Made by a program: the position numbers and the translations under genes. From assembly GCA_041946965.1 (NCBI GenBank), contig JBHGBM010000035.1:18083-82082 (forward strand): a DNA stretch of 64,000 bases, in the 5' to 3' direction. Position 1 is the first letter of the stretch, and every line of letters begins with the position of its first letter. Below are positions 52,533-60,645 of the stretch, piece by piece. This DNA is from JBHGBM01 sp041946965. GTDB taxonomy: Bacteria > Acidobacteriota > Terriglobia > Bryobacterales > Bryobacteraceae. The notes under the pieces are model-generated. The model saw only the letters and a list, made by a program, of their open reading frames with translations. It was not told where the DNA came from and searched no databases.

Positions 52533-53588
52533 TCAGCTTGATTCGCGGTACACCCGGCGCATGACCTCCAGTTTGGCTGCGTCCCTGGCCACGTCCTGTC
52601 CCGTGAACATCATCACGCCGGTGGCGGCCGCCGCCGCGCCCAGGCGAAGCACCTTCTCAAACTCTTCGGGCGGGATGCGCCGCGGCTTGTCGTGCGCCTG
52701 GACGATGGGCCAGATCTGCGCGCGTGCGCCGATTTTGCCCGAGAGCCACTCGACGTATTGGCCGGCCCACTCCGGCGGGCGCTCCATGCGGCCGTGGTAG
52801 ACCATCGGCGAGAAGACGCCGGCGATTGCGGCGAGCTCCTCGAGATCCAGGCCGAGGATACGACGCCGCGCGCCGCCGAATTCCTCGTCCGTCCACGGAC
52901 AGTGAAAGATCCCGAGCAGCGCGCCAGGGCGTTTCGCGCGCAGCGTATTTCTTATCCCGCGCGCCCAATCGAGCAACTGCCGCGTGCGCCACAGCCGCCA
53001 TTCGCGCTCGTGCCGCCGAAGCAGCCACCGGGCGCGATCGCCCGGGGCCCCTGGGGGGACCCGAACCCCGCTCGCGGCTTCAAACGCCGCCAAACAGGTG
53101 GGTGAGAAGCACGTTTCGGGGAGGATGGGGCGCGGTTCCTCGAATTGCGCGTGCCAGTGGAAGTAATCCATCCACACCCCGGCGACGGCAAAGCGGTCGA
53201 GCAGATTCGTGAGCTGGCTCATTCGCCAGGCGCGGAATCCGGGATCGGTGGGGCAAGCGCCCAGGAACCACGCCGCCGGCGGGGCTTTCTCGCCGCGTTC
53301 GTCGATGGGCCAGGCTTCCGGGTGCTTTTCGACGTAGCCTTTCCCATTCAGCGTGGGGAATTCGGCGAACACGCGCGCGCCTTCCGCTTCGGCCCGCGCC
53401 ATGAGCTCGGGGGTGATCGACCCGGCGTGCACGAAGACTGCGTTGACTCCGCAGTCTGCAAGCCGGATACCGCGGTCCCAGAAGGGCCTTGGGCTGGAGT
53501 AGATGCCGCGGATCTCGAGTTTCTTCCGGCGGGAGTCCGGGACCAATGCGGGCGCGAGCATCAGGAATGCGGCGGTTCGGCGGGTCAT
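52533..53588 (-). CDS. putative exported TIM-barrel glycoside hydrolase
   Basis: The 351-aa protein begins with a short export leader (MTRRTAAFLMLAPALVP), then a TIM-barrel-like sequence: EIRGIYSSPRPFWDRGIRLAD, GVNAVFVHAGSI, VAGVWMDYFHWHAQFEEPRP with clustered acidic and aromatic residues, and VFSPMVYHGRM. The Asp-Tyr-Phe-His-Trp strand end resembles acidic catalytic sites of glycosidase barrels of the DUF4015/GH13-like kind. No family was recognised with confidence, so the role is inferred from fold and secretion. Confidence 0.55.
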   Translation of the reverse strand: MTRRTAAFLMLAPALVPDSRRKKLEIRGIYSSPRPFWDRGIRLADCGVNAVFVHAGSITPELMARAEAEGARVFAEFPTLNGKGYVEKHPEAWPIDERGEKAPPAAWFLGACPTDPGFRAWRMSQLTNLLDRFAVAGVWMDYFHWHAQFEEPRPILPETCFSPTCLAAFEAASGVRVPPGAPGDRARWLLRRHEREWRLWRTRQLLDWARGIRNTLRAKRPGALLGIFHCPWTDEEFGGARRRILGLDLEELAAIAGVFSPMVYHGRMERPPEWAGQYVEWLSGKIGARAQIWPIVQAHDKPRRIPPEEFEKVLRLGAAAAATGVMMFTGQDVARDAAKLEVMRRVYRESS

Positions 53589-53697
53589 ACGCTGTCTATC
53601 TATTTAACAGAAGGTGAACAGTGGCAGGATGCCGCGGCACAGTTCGAAGCCCACACCCGCTCCGCGCAGTGAAGCATGCGCACAAAAGCGCCTATGT

Positions 53698-53703
53698 TAT
53701 ACT
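53698..53703 (+). promoter_or_regulatory. -10-like TATACT before the membrane-protein gene
   Basis: TATACT ends 13 nt before the preferred ATG at 53717, which is why the earlier in-frame ATG at 53621 was not chosen. Confidence 0.4.
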
Positions 53704-53716
53704 CGCACAAATCGAA

Positions 53717-54955
53717 ATGTCAAAACGGGGATATCGCTACATGTGCCGGTGTGTCGCCGTTTCAGTCGCGCTGGAATCGGGTACCATCGCGGGGCGTTCG
53801 CAGCCGGTGACGCGCCGCCGCATCGCCGCCCTTGTCGCGATCTCCACGGCATTGTGGGTCTACCTGGGGCTCTTTCTGACCGTACGGCACAATTACGGGT
53901 CCAACTGGACTGCAATGTACCGGACCGGCAGTGCCGTCGGGATTCCCCGCGCACTGGCCAACGAAGGGATTTACGAGTTCGCCGGAAGCTGCGGATTCGA
54001 CGGCCAATTCTACCACTACATGACACATGACCCGCTGCTTCGCCGTGGCTTGGACTCGCAGATTGACGCACCCCGCTATCGCTACCGGCGCATTCTGATT
54101 CCGGGGCTGGCGGCGGCGCTCGCCTTCGGCCGCGATGAATTCGTTCACGCCGCCTATATCGCCGTGCTCATCGGATTCATTGCCTTGGGTGCGTATTGGC
54201 TTGCGTACGTGTGCGCCGAACTTGGGAAAAGCCCCCTTTGGGGGTTCGGATTTGCGCTGGTTCCGGCCACCGTTTTTTCCGCGGAAAGGATGACCGTGGA
54301 TGCCGGCGCCGTTGCTTTATACGCAGGTTTCGCATACTACTTGCGCAAGGGCTCGAACGCGGGCTTGTTCGCCGTTGCCGCCGCCGCCGCGCTGGTTCGC
54401 GAGACCGGCAGCCTGATCGCGATCGCACTTGTGATCGACAGCCTCTTGCGGCGGCAATATCGCCGGGCATCGTTCTTCGCCGCGTCGCTGGTTCCGATTC
54501 TCGCTTGGACGGCTTATGTGCATGCGCGGACTGCGCCATATGATCTGCCCCTTACGTTCATCCCGTTCTATTCCCTGTGGCAGGCGGCGCTGCGGCCCGG
54601 TGCGCTGGAACACCCGGCTGTGTTCTTGTCCACCGCTTTGAATCTCATTGCGCTGGGCGGCACGTGGATGGGCTTCGTCATGGCTTTCCTGCTCGTGCGC
54701 AAGACCGGTCCGGGACCGTTGCAGATTTCCTGCGGGCTGCTGGCCCTGCTCGGTGCTTGTGTGCTGAGCACGCCGGATTGGCATCAGGTCTACGATTACG
54801 GGAGGGTTTTCTCACCGCTGGCGCTGTTGCTGGCGCTCGAAGCGGTACGGCTCGGCTGGCGTGCTGCGCTGTTTCCGCTCGCCTCGACTCTACCCCGCAC
54901 GTTTCTGCAACTGGCGCCGGGAGTACTGGGCGTGTGGCGAGGGCTTACCCGATGA
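53717..54955 (+). CDS. polytopic membrane protein, possibly a glycosyltransferase-like family
   Basis: The product from 53717 is 412 aa with about nine predicted hydrophobic segments (for example ALVAISTALWVYLGLFL, AYIAVLIGFIALGAYWLA and LFAVAAAAALVRETGSLIA). A periplasmic loop has GFDGQFYHYMTHDPLL and IDAPRYRYRRILIP. The Asp-rich first loop and repeated RETG/YDYGR motifs recall polyprenyl-sugar-dependent mannosyltransferase-like proteins (AZOBR_p60025/DUF2029 kind). The call rests on topology and two motifs only. It is followed immediately by the tRNA-Val fragment. Confidence 0.5.
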   Translation: MSKRGYRYMCRCVAVSVALESGTIAGRSQPVTRRRIAALVAISTALWVYLGLFLTVRHNYGSNWTAMYRTGSAVGIPRALANEGIYEFAGSCGFDGQFYHYMTHDPLLRRGLDSQIDAPRYRYRRILIPGLAAALAFGRDEFVHAAYIAVLIGFIALGAYWLAYVCAELGKSPLWGFGFALVPATVFSAERMTVDAGAVALYAGFAYYLRKGSNAGLFAVAAAAALVRETGSLIAIALVIDSLLRRQYRRASFFAASLVPILAWTAYVHARTAPYDLPLTFIPFYSLWQAALRPGALEHPAVFLSTALNLIALGGTWMGFVMAFLLVRKTGPGPLQISCGLLALLGACVLSTPDWHQVYDYGRVFSPLALLLALEAVRLGWRAALFPLASTLPRTFLQLAPGVLGVWRGLTR

Positions 54956-54966
54956 GAAGGACGGGA

Positions 54967-55023
54967 TGGTGGGCGCGACAGGACTCGAACCTGTGACCTC
55001 CTGCGTGTGAAGCAGGCGCTCTA
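54967..55023 (-). tRNA. tRNA-Val (anticodon CAC), 5'-truncated
   Basis: Reading the minus strand, the T arm and acceptor end are intact (AGGTTCGAGTCCT, then GCGCCC, and an encoded CCA ending at 54967). The anticodon arm is CCTGC-TTCACAC-GCAGG (anticodon CAC). The 5' acceptor strand and most of the D arm, which should start GGGCGCG, are missing. The sequence stops in the D loop at about 55023, exactly where a MoxR reading frame begins. About 20 nt are lost, so it cannot fold as a tRNA. Confidence 0.85.
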
Positions 55024-55905
55024 GGCAAACCGGAGGTTGTGCGGCTGTCGCTGGTGTGCCTGCTGGCGCGCGGCCACCTGCTCATCGAAGACGTCCCCGG
55101 GGTCGGCAAAACCACACTCGCCCAAACGCTGGCGCGCTCGGTGGCCTGCGGCTTCCACCGCCTCCAGTTCACCAGCGACATGCTGCCGAGCGACGTGCTC
55201 GGCGTCACCATCTATAACGCCCGCACGGAAGCTTTCGAGTTCAAGCAGGGCCCCATCTTCACCAACTTCCTGCTGGCGGACGAGATCAACCGCACCACCC
55301 CGAAAACGCAATCGGCGCTGCTGGAGGCCATGAACGAGGGCCAGGTCAGCATGGACGGCCGGTCCTACACGCTGCCGCAGCCCTTCATGGTAATCGCCAC
55401 CCAGAACCCGGTGGAGCACCACGGGACCTATCCCCTGCCCGAATCGCAGCTCGACCGTTTCCTCATGCGGGTGCGCATCGGATACCCGGACCCGGAGAGC
55501 GAGCGCCAGATCCTGAGGAATTTCGAGCGCCCGGAACTGAGGAGTGGCGCGCCCCCGCTCACGGCCGAAGATATTCTCCGCTTCCAGGCCAGGGTGCACA
55601 GCGTGGCGGTGGAAGAGTCGCTGATCGGGTACATGCTCGCCATCGTGGAGAAGACGCGCTCGAACGAGTCGCTGGCGCTGGGGGTCAGCCCGCGCGGCTC
55701 GCAGGCGCTCTATCGCGCCGTGCAGGCCATGGCGCTGACGGAGGGCCGCGAATACGCCATCCCGGACGACGTGAAGCGCCTGGCGGCGCCCGTGTTCGCG
55801 CATCGCGTGGTGGTGGATACGCGAACCGCGCTGCTGCACCGCCGCCCCGACGCGGGCGAACGCATCATACAGGAAATCCTCACGCAAATTGACGTCCCGC
55901 TCTGA
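55024..55905 (+). CDS. MoxR-family AAA+ ATPase, N-terminally truncated
   Basis: From 55024 the frame reads GKPEVVRLSLV and then RGHLLIEDVPGVGKTTLAQ (Walker A), LADEINRTTPKTQSALLEAM (Walker B), VIATQNPVEHHGTYPLPESQ (sensor 1) and GVSPRGSQALYRAVQAM. About the first 30 residues of a normal MoxR, including a start codon, are absent. A GTG at 55039 could serve nominally but would start inside a conserved strand. The truncation point coincides with the broken tRNA-Val. MoxR proteins act as chaperones for metal-centre assembly, often with VWA partners. It lies just ahead of the YchF gene. Confidence 0.85.
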   Translation, partial: GKPEVVRLSLVCLLARGHLLIEDVPGVGKTTLAQTLARSVACGFHRLQFTSDMLPSDVLGVTIYNARTEAFEFKQGPIFTNFLLADEINRTTPKTQSALLEAMNEGQVSMDGRSYTLPQPFMVIATQNPVEHHGTYPLPESQLDRFLMRVRIGYPDPESERQILRNFERPELRSGAPPLTAEDILRFQARVHSVAVEESLIGYMLAIVEKTRSNESLALGVSPRGSQALYRAVQAMALTEGREYAIPDDVKRLAAPVFAHRVVVDTRTALLHRRPDAGERIIQEILTQIDVPL

Positions 55906-55914
55906 ATCATCGAT

Positions 55915-56988
55915 ATGAGAACTGCAATCATCGGACTGCCCATGACGGGCAAGACCTCGCTGTTCGCCATGCTCACCGGCGCGCACCAGGAGACAAGGGT
56001 CGGCTCTGTGGCCGCGCGCACCGGCGTCTCCAAAGTCCCCGACGCTCGGCTGGGAGAGCTGGCCCGCATCTTCGAGCCGCCCAAGGTCACCCACGCCACG
56101 GTCGAGTACGTGGACGTGCCCTCCATCTCCAAGGAATCCCTGCGGGACCCGGGCTACGTGGCGAGCCTGCGGGTGGTGGACGCCTTCGCGCACGTCCTGC
56201 GGCTGTTCGAGGATGAGACCATCCCGCACGAGAAGGGCTCGCTCGATCCGGTGCGCGACCTGGAAGACGTGGAGATCGAGCTGATTCTGAGCGACCTGAT
56301 GGTGGTAGAGAAACGGCTCGAGCGCCTGGAGAAAGACCGCAAGAAGATCAAGAGCGCGGACCTCGACCACGAGTACGAAGTCCTGATGCGCGCCAAGGCC
56401 GCGCTGGAGACCAACACGCCTCTGCGCAACCTCGACCTCGACCCGGACACCGGGAAGCGCCTGCGCGGATTCCAGTTTCTGTCGCAGAAGCCCATGCTGC
56501 TGGTGCTGAACATCGGCGAGAGCGACGTGGTGCGGCTGCACGAAATCGAGCGCCAATACCGCGAAGGTCAACTGGGGAAGCGGCGCGGCACGGAGGTCAC
56601 CGCGGTTTGCGCCAGGATCGAGGCCGAGCTGGCGGAGTTGCCTCCCGAAGACCAGAAGGAGTACCTGGCCAGCTACGGCCTGACGGAGCCCGGGCTGGAC
56701 CGCATGATCGCGGCCACGTACTCGCTGCTGGGGTTGATGTCGTTCCTCACCGCCGGAGAGACGGAGGTGCGGGCGTGGACTGTCCCAAAGCAAAGCACCG
56801 CGCTGAAGGCCGCCGGCGCCATCCACTCGGACTTCGAGAAGAAGTTTATCCGCGCCGAGGTGGTCAACTGGAAGACGCTGGTGGACCTGGGCGGCTATGC
56901 CGGCGCGCGCGAGAAGGGCGTGCTGCGCCTGGAAGGCAAAGAGTACATCGTGCAGGACGGCGACGTGCTGGTCATACGCCACGGCTGA
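55915..56988 (+). CDS. divergent YchF/Obg-type P-loop ATPase with TGS domain
   Basis: The 357-aa protein has the YchF layout: P-loop GLPMTGKTSLF (canonical YchF reads GLPNVGKSTLF), a helical coiled-coil arm (VVEKRLERLEKDRKKIK), the specificity segment LNIGES (NxxE, as in ATP-preferring YchF), and the C-terminal TGS domain (AGAIHSDFEKKFIRAEV; KEYIVQDGDVLVIRHG). The G3 DxxG motif is replaced by DVPSISK and the loop after it is shortened. It may have weak or altered nucleotide turnover. Its 3' end overlaps the convergent lnt gene by 17 nt. Confidence 0.82.
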   Translation: MRTAIIGLPMTGKTSLFAMLTGAHQETRVGSVAARTGVSKVPDARLGELARIFEPPKVTHATVEYVDVPSISKESLRDPGYVASLRVVDAFAHVLRLFEDETIPHEKGSLDPVRDLEDVEIELILSDLMVVEKRLERLEKDRKKIKSADLDHEYEVLMRAKAALETNTPLRNLDLDPDTGKRLRGFQFLSQKPMLLVLNIGESDVVRLHEIERQYREGQLGKRRGTEVTAVCARIEAELAELPPEDQKEYLASYGLTEPGLDRMIAATYSLLGLMSFLTAGETEVRAWTVPKQSTALKAAGAIHSDFEKKFIRAEVVNWKTLVDLGGYAGAREKGVLRLEGKEYIVQDGDVLVIRHG

Positions 56989-58435
56989 GGCGCCAGGATC
57001 CGGCAAGCCCGGCGGCGGCGGCGGCCATGCAAGCGAACACGAACCAGTCGCCCAGGCGCGTGTACGGCGTGGTGGAGCTTTCGAAATCGAAGGCGGTGCG
57101 CGCCGCGCCCTGAGTGTAAGGCGGCAGCGCGGCGCGGATGCGGCCCGCGGCATCGATGGCCACGGTGATGCCGTCGTTGGTGGCCCGCAGGATCCAGCGG
57201 CGGTTTTCCACGGCGCGCATGCGAACGATGGAAAGGTGCTGGTGGCGCGCGGCGCTCTTGCCGAAGTACCCGTCGTTGGAGAGGTTGAACAGGACCTCCG
57301 CGCCGCCCGCCGCGAAGCGCCGCACGAATCCGGGAAACACGGACTCGTAACAGATGAACGTGCCGATGCGATGCGCGCCGGCCCGCGAGACCACCAGGTG
57401 GTTGCCGGGGACGAAGTCGCCCGCTTCGGTGGAAACGCTCTGGGTGATGGAGCCGAACGGCCACGGCACATATTCGCCGAAGGGGACCAGGTTCATCTTG
57501 TCGTAACGCGTTACGGCGGCGCCTTGGGGCGAGACCAGCACGGCGGAGTTGAGCGGCTTGGCGTCCGGCGTGTAGGCCACAATGCCGAGCAGCAGCCACG
57601 TGTTCAGCTCGCGGGCGAGCCCGTTCACCTGGCTTTGAAAGCCGGGGTCCTGAAAATAGTAGAGCGGCGCGGGCGCTTCCGGCCAGGCAACCACCGCGGG
57701 CGCGCCGGGCGCGGCGTGCGCGGCTTCGCGCGAAAGCCGCAGAAGGTCGAGCCTGATGCGCCGGGCGAACGCCGGCGTCCACGCCTCGGTTTCGGAAATA
57801 TTGGGCTGCACCAGCACGGCGCTTACGGCGCCCGGCCGCTCATCGGGTATGCGCGGCAGTACGGCAACCGGCAGGAGCAGGAAGATCCAGGCGAGGTGTG
57901 CGCGCGGCCGGCGCAGCAGCGCCAGCGCGAGCACCGCGCTTACCATCAGGAACGCGAACGAAATCCCGTACACGCCCGTGAACGGCGCCAGCCGCAGCGG
58001 CAGTCCCATCCCGATGCCCGCGTTGCCCAGCGGCAGCCACGCGAAACCCAGGTAGTTGTGCGACCACTCCACCACCACCCAGAGCGCGGCCAGTGCGGGT
58101 GCGGCCCACCAGCCGCGCGTGAGCCATCCGGCCGCCAGCGCGAACACCGCCATGTGCAGCGCCTTGATGAAGCAGAAAAGCAGGAACAGGGCCCACGCCA
58201 CCGTGCCGCTCACGCCCGCGTAGTTGGCCAGCACGGCCTCGATCCAATAACAGACGCCGAACCAGTAGACCACGCCGCAGATCCAGCCCAGCAGAAGCCG
58301 GCGCCGGGGCCGCGGTTCGCGCGCGCAGGCGGCGAGCAGCGGCGCCGCGGCCACGGGCGCGAGCCACGCCACGTTGAAATCGGGAAAGGCGGCGATGAAC
58401 AGCGCCGCCGAGAGCAGCGCGAGCAGGTAGTTCAA
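56972..58435 (-). CDS. lnt: apolipoprotein N-acyltransferase
   Basis: The 487-aa protein has an N-terminal membrane domain (several hydrophobic helices up to about residue 210) and a nitrilase-type catalytic domain. The triad is Glu in VVAWPEAPAPLYYF, Lys in YDKMNLVPFGEYVPW and Cys in FICYESVFPGF, with EYVPW and NDGYFG also typical. Lnt adds the third acyl chain to lipoproteins in the inner membrane. The ATG overlaps the lipA stop (ATGA), so the two are translationally coupled. Confidence 0.93.
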   Translation of the reverse strand: MNYLLALLSAALFIAAFPDFNVAWLAPVAAAPLLAACAREPRPRRRLLLGWICGVVYWFGVCYWIEAVLANYAGVSGTVAWALFLLFCFIKALHMAVFALAAGWLTRGWWAAPALAALWVVVEWSHNYLGFAWLPLGNAGIGMGLPLRLAPFTGVYGISFAFLMVSAVLALALLRRPRAHLAWIFLLLPVAVLPRIPDERPGAVSAVLVQPNISETEAWTPAFARRIRLDLLRLSREAAHAAPGAPAVVAWPEAPAPLYYFQDPGFQSQVNGLARELNTWLLLGIVAYTPDAKPLNSAVLVSPQGAAVTRYDKMNLVPFGEYVPWPFGSITQSVSTEAGDFVPGNHLVVSRAGAHRIGTFICYESVFPGFVRRFAAGGAEVLFNLSNDGYFGKSAARHQHLSIVRMRAVENRRWILRATNDGITVAIDAAGRIRAALPPYTQGAARTAFDFESSTTPYTRLGDWFVFACMAAAAAGLAGSWRLSRGV

Positions 58436-59265
58436 AGCTGGTCCGCCATGTAGGAACTGCGCACCAGGGGCGCGCTCATCACGGCCTTGAATCCGAGCGA
58501 CAGCGCGAACTCGCGGTACGCCTCGAAACGCTCCGGCGCGAGGAACTCGGCCACGGGCAGGTTGCGGCGCGTGGGTTGCAGATACTGGCCGATGGTCACG
58601 ATGTCCACGCCGGCTTCGCGCAGGTCGGCGAGCACCGCCCGCACCTCGGCTTCGGTTTCGCCGAGTCCGGCCATCAGTCCGGACTTGGTGACCGCCGCGC
58701 GCGCGAAACGCAGCACGGCGAGCGAGCGGCGGTAATCGGCCTTGGGCCGCACGCGGCCGTACAGCCGCGGCACGGTCTCGACGTTATGGTTGAAGACGTG
58801 CGGGCCGGCCGCGAGCACGCGGGCCACGGCGCTCTCGTCGCCCTGGAAATCCGGCACCAGCACCTCGACCCTGGCGTTCGGCAGGGCTTCCCGCACGCGC
58901 CGCACGGTTTCGGCGAAGTGGGCGGAGCCGCCGTCGGCGAGATCGTCGCGGGTCACGCTGGTGATGACCACGTGGCGGAGTTGGATCCGCGCAGCCATTT
59001 GAGCCACGCGGGCGGGCTCCTCCGGATCCGGGCCGGATTGGCGGCCCTGGGGCACGGAGCAGAAGCCGCAGCCCCGCGTGCACACTCCGCCCAGAATCAG
59101 GAAGGTGGCCGTGCCGCGGTGAAAGCACTCGTGGATGTTGGGGCAGCGGGCGGACTCGCAGACGGTGTGCAGCCCCAGTTGGCGCAACCCGGATTTCAAA
59201 CCGTGCAGGGAGTCGAAGTGGCGGTGACGGGCGCGCGCCCATTCCGGCAGCCGTTGGCGCTCCAA
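58432..59265 (-). CDS. lipA: lipoyl synthase
   Basis: The 277-aa protein carries both iron-sulfur motifs: CESARCPNIHECF (auxiliary cluster) and GVCTRGCGFCSVPQGR (radical SAM cluster). Also present are the family's VVITSVTRDDLADGG, FNHNVETVPRLYGRVRP and the C-terminal RSSYMAD serine. It inserts two sulfur atoms into octanoyl chains to make lipoate. lipB is not adjacent. It is the first gene of the pair lipA-lnt. Confidence 0.95.
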   Translation of the reverse strand: MERQRLPEWARARHRHFDSLHGLKSGLRQLGLHTVCESARCPNIHECFHRGTATFLILGGVCTRGCGFCSVPQGRQSGPDPEEPARVAQMAARIQLRHVVITSVTRDDLADGGSAHFAETVRRVREALPNARVEVLVPDFQGDESAVARVLAAGPHVFNHNVETVPRLYGRVRPKADYRRSLAVLRFARAAVTKSGLMAGLGETEAEVRAVLADLREAGVDIVTIGQYLQPTRRNLPVAEFLAPERFEAYREFALSLGFKAVMSAPLVRSSYMADQL

Positions 59266-59269
59266 GGGC

Positions 59270-59854
59270 CTATTTTCTCACGAAGGCGTCGAAGCCCGCG
59301 TTTTGCAGCTTGGCCTTGGCCTGTCCCAGCGCCGTCGCGTCGGTGTAAGGACCCACCAGGACGCGCAGAAGGTCTTTGGGGCCGGGCGCCATGATCGCCG
59401 GCAAGCCCTTCTCTCTGAGGGTGCGGACAACCACCTCGGCTTCGGCCCTTTGCACGGCCATGACTTGCAGGTAGGTGGCGCCCGCCACCGGTTCCACGGG
59501 CGCCAGCGGCTCCGCTTCGGCGGGCTTGGGCGGTGCGGCGGCGGGCGGCGCGGCGGCGGCGGTGTCCTGCGCCGGCTGCGTGGTGGGTTGCGGGCCGCTT
59601 TCGGCGGGCTGTCCCTCGGCGGGTTTCGCGGCTTCGGCGGCGGCCGGCGGCATGGCTGAGGCCTGTTGCGGCGCGGCAGCGGCGGGCGGCGCGGCGGCGG
59701 TTTCAGCCGGCTGCGCCGCCGGAGCCGAGTTCCGCCCCACGATGTAGCCCATCGTGAAGAACACCCCGAACAGGATCACCACCACGAAGAAACCGCTGAG
59801 CAACTGCTTGTTGCCCAGCACCATTTCGAATTCGCCCGTCTCGTTGTTTCTCAT
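59270..59854 (-). CDS. SPOR-domain membrane protein
   Basis: The ATG at 59854 overlaps the slipin stop and gives 194 aa. A short cytoplasmic tail (MRNNETGEFEMVLGNKQ), one TM helix (LLSGFFVVVILFGVFFTMGYIVG), a long Ala/Pro-rich linker (about 45-115), and a C-terminal SPOR-type domain follow (ATYLQVMAVQRAEAEVVVRTL; LLRVLVGPYTDATALGQA). SPOR domains bind denuded septal peptidoglycan, so this is probably a cell-division or envelope protein. An open frame continues upstream but lies inside the slipin gene. Confidence 0.8.
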   Translation of the reverse strand: MRNNETGEFEMVLGNKQLLSGFFVVVILFGVFFTMGYIVGRNSAPAAQPAETAAAPPAAAAPQQASAMPPAAAEAAKPAEGQPAESGPQPTTQPAQDTAAAAPPAAAPPKPAEAEPLAPVEPVAGATYLQVMAVQRAEAEVVVRTLREKGLPAIMAPGPKDLLRVLVGPYTDATALGQAKAKLQNAGFDAFVRK

Positions 59855-60642
59855 GTATTGGAGTCCTTCGCCGCGATGCGGTTCAGCGCCCGGTCCAAAG
59901 AAGTGATTATATCGAGCGGCAGCGGGAACACGATGGTGGAGTTCTTCTCGGTCCCGATCTCCACCAGCGTCTGGAGATACCGCAACTGGATGGCGGCCGG
60001 CTGCCGCTGGATCACCTCCGCGGCCATGGCAAGTTTCTCCGAAGCCGTGTACTCGCCTTCGGCGTGGATGATCTTGGCGCGGCGCTCGCGCTCCGCCTCC
60101 GCCTGCCGCGCGATGGCGCGGATCATCTGCTCGGCCAGATCCACCTGTTTCACCTCCACCATGGTCACCTTCACGCCCCACGGCGAGGTGTGCTGGTCGA
60201 GGATGGACTGAAGCCGCACGTTCAGCTTCTCGCGCTGGCTGAGCAACTCATCGAGCTCGACCTCCCCGAGCACGCTGCGCAGCGTGGTTTGCGCGAGCTG
60301 CGAGGTGGCGTAGAGGAAGTTGGAAACCTCGACGACCGCCAGCTTGGGGTCGATCACGCGGAAGTAGATCACCGCGTTCACCTTCACGGTGACGTTGTCG
60401 CGCGTGACCACGTCCTGGCCGGGCACCTCCAGGGTGTCCACGCGCAGCGAGACGCGCACGATGCGGTCGAAGGGCGCGAAAACCAGGATGGGCCCCGGAC
60501 CCTTGGCGCGCGGCAGCAGGCGCCCCAGGCGGAAGATCACGCCGCGCTCGTATTCCTTCAGGATCTTGATGGACGAAAGTACATAGACGGCCAGCACGAT
60601 GATGAAAATCGTGGTCCAGTTTATGCTCAGTTGCGATTCCAT
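59851..60642 (-). CDS. slipin / SPFH (band 7) protein
   Basis: The 263-aa protein has an N-terminal membrane helix (TTIFIIVLAVYVLSSI), then the SPFH domain (KEYERGVIFRLGRLLPRAKG; VRVSLRVDTLEVPGQDVVTRDNV) and a C-terminal coiled coil (IARQAEAERERRAKIIHAEGEYTASEKLA). SPFH proteins form membrane microdomain scaffolds and often regulate membrane proteases. The upstream NfeD gene ends 3 nt before its start; slipin-NfeD pairing is a well-known conserved association. It is complete. Confidence 0.92.
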   Translation of the reverse strand: MESQLSINWTTIFIIVLAVYVLSSIKILKEYERGVIFRLGRLLPRAKGPGPILVFAPFDRIVRVSLRVDTLEVPGQDVVTRDNVTVKVNAVIYFRVIDPKLAVVEVSNFLYATSQLAQTTLRSVLGEVELDELLSQREKLNVRLQSILDQHTSPWGVKVTMVEVKQVDLAEQMIRAIARQAEAERERRAKIIHAEGEYTASEKLAMAAEVIQRQPAAIQLRYLQTLVEIGTEKNSTIVFPLPLDIITSLDRALNRIAAKDSNT

Positions 60643-60645
60643 GGA

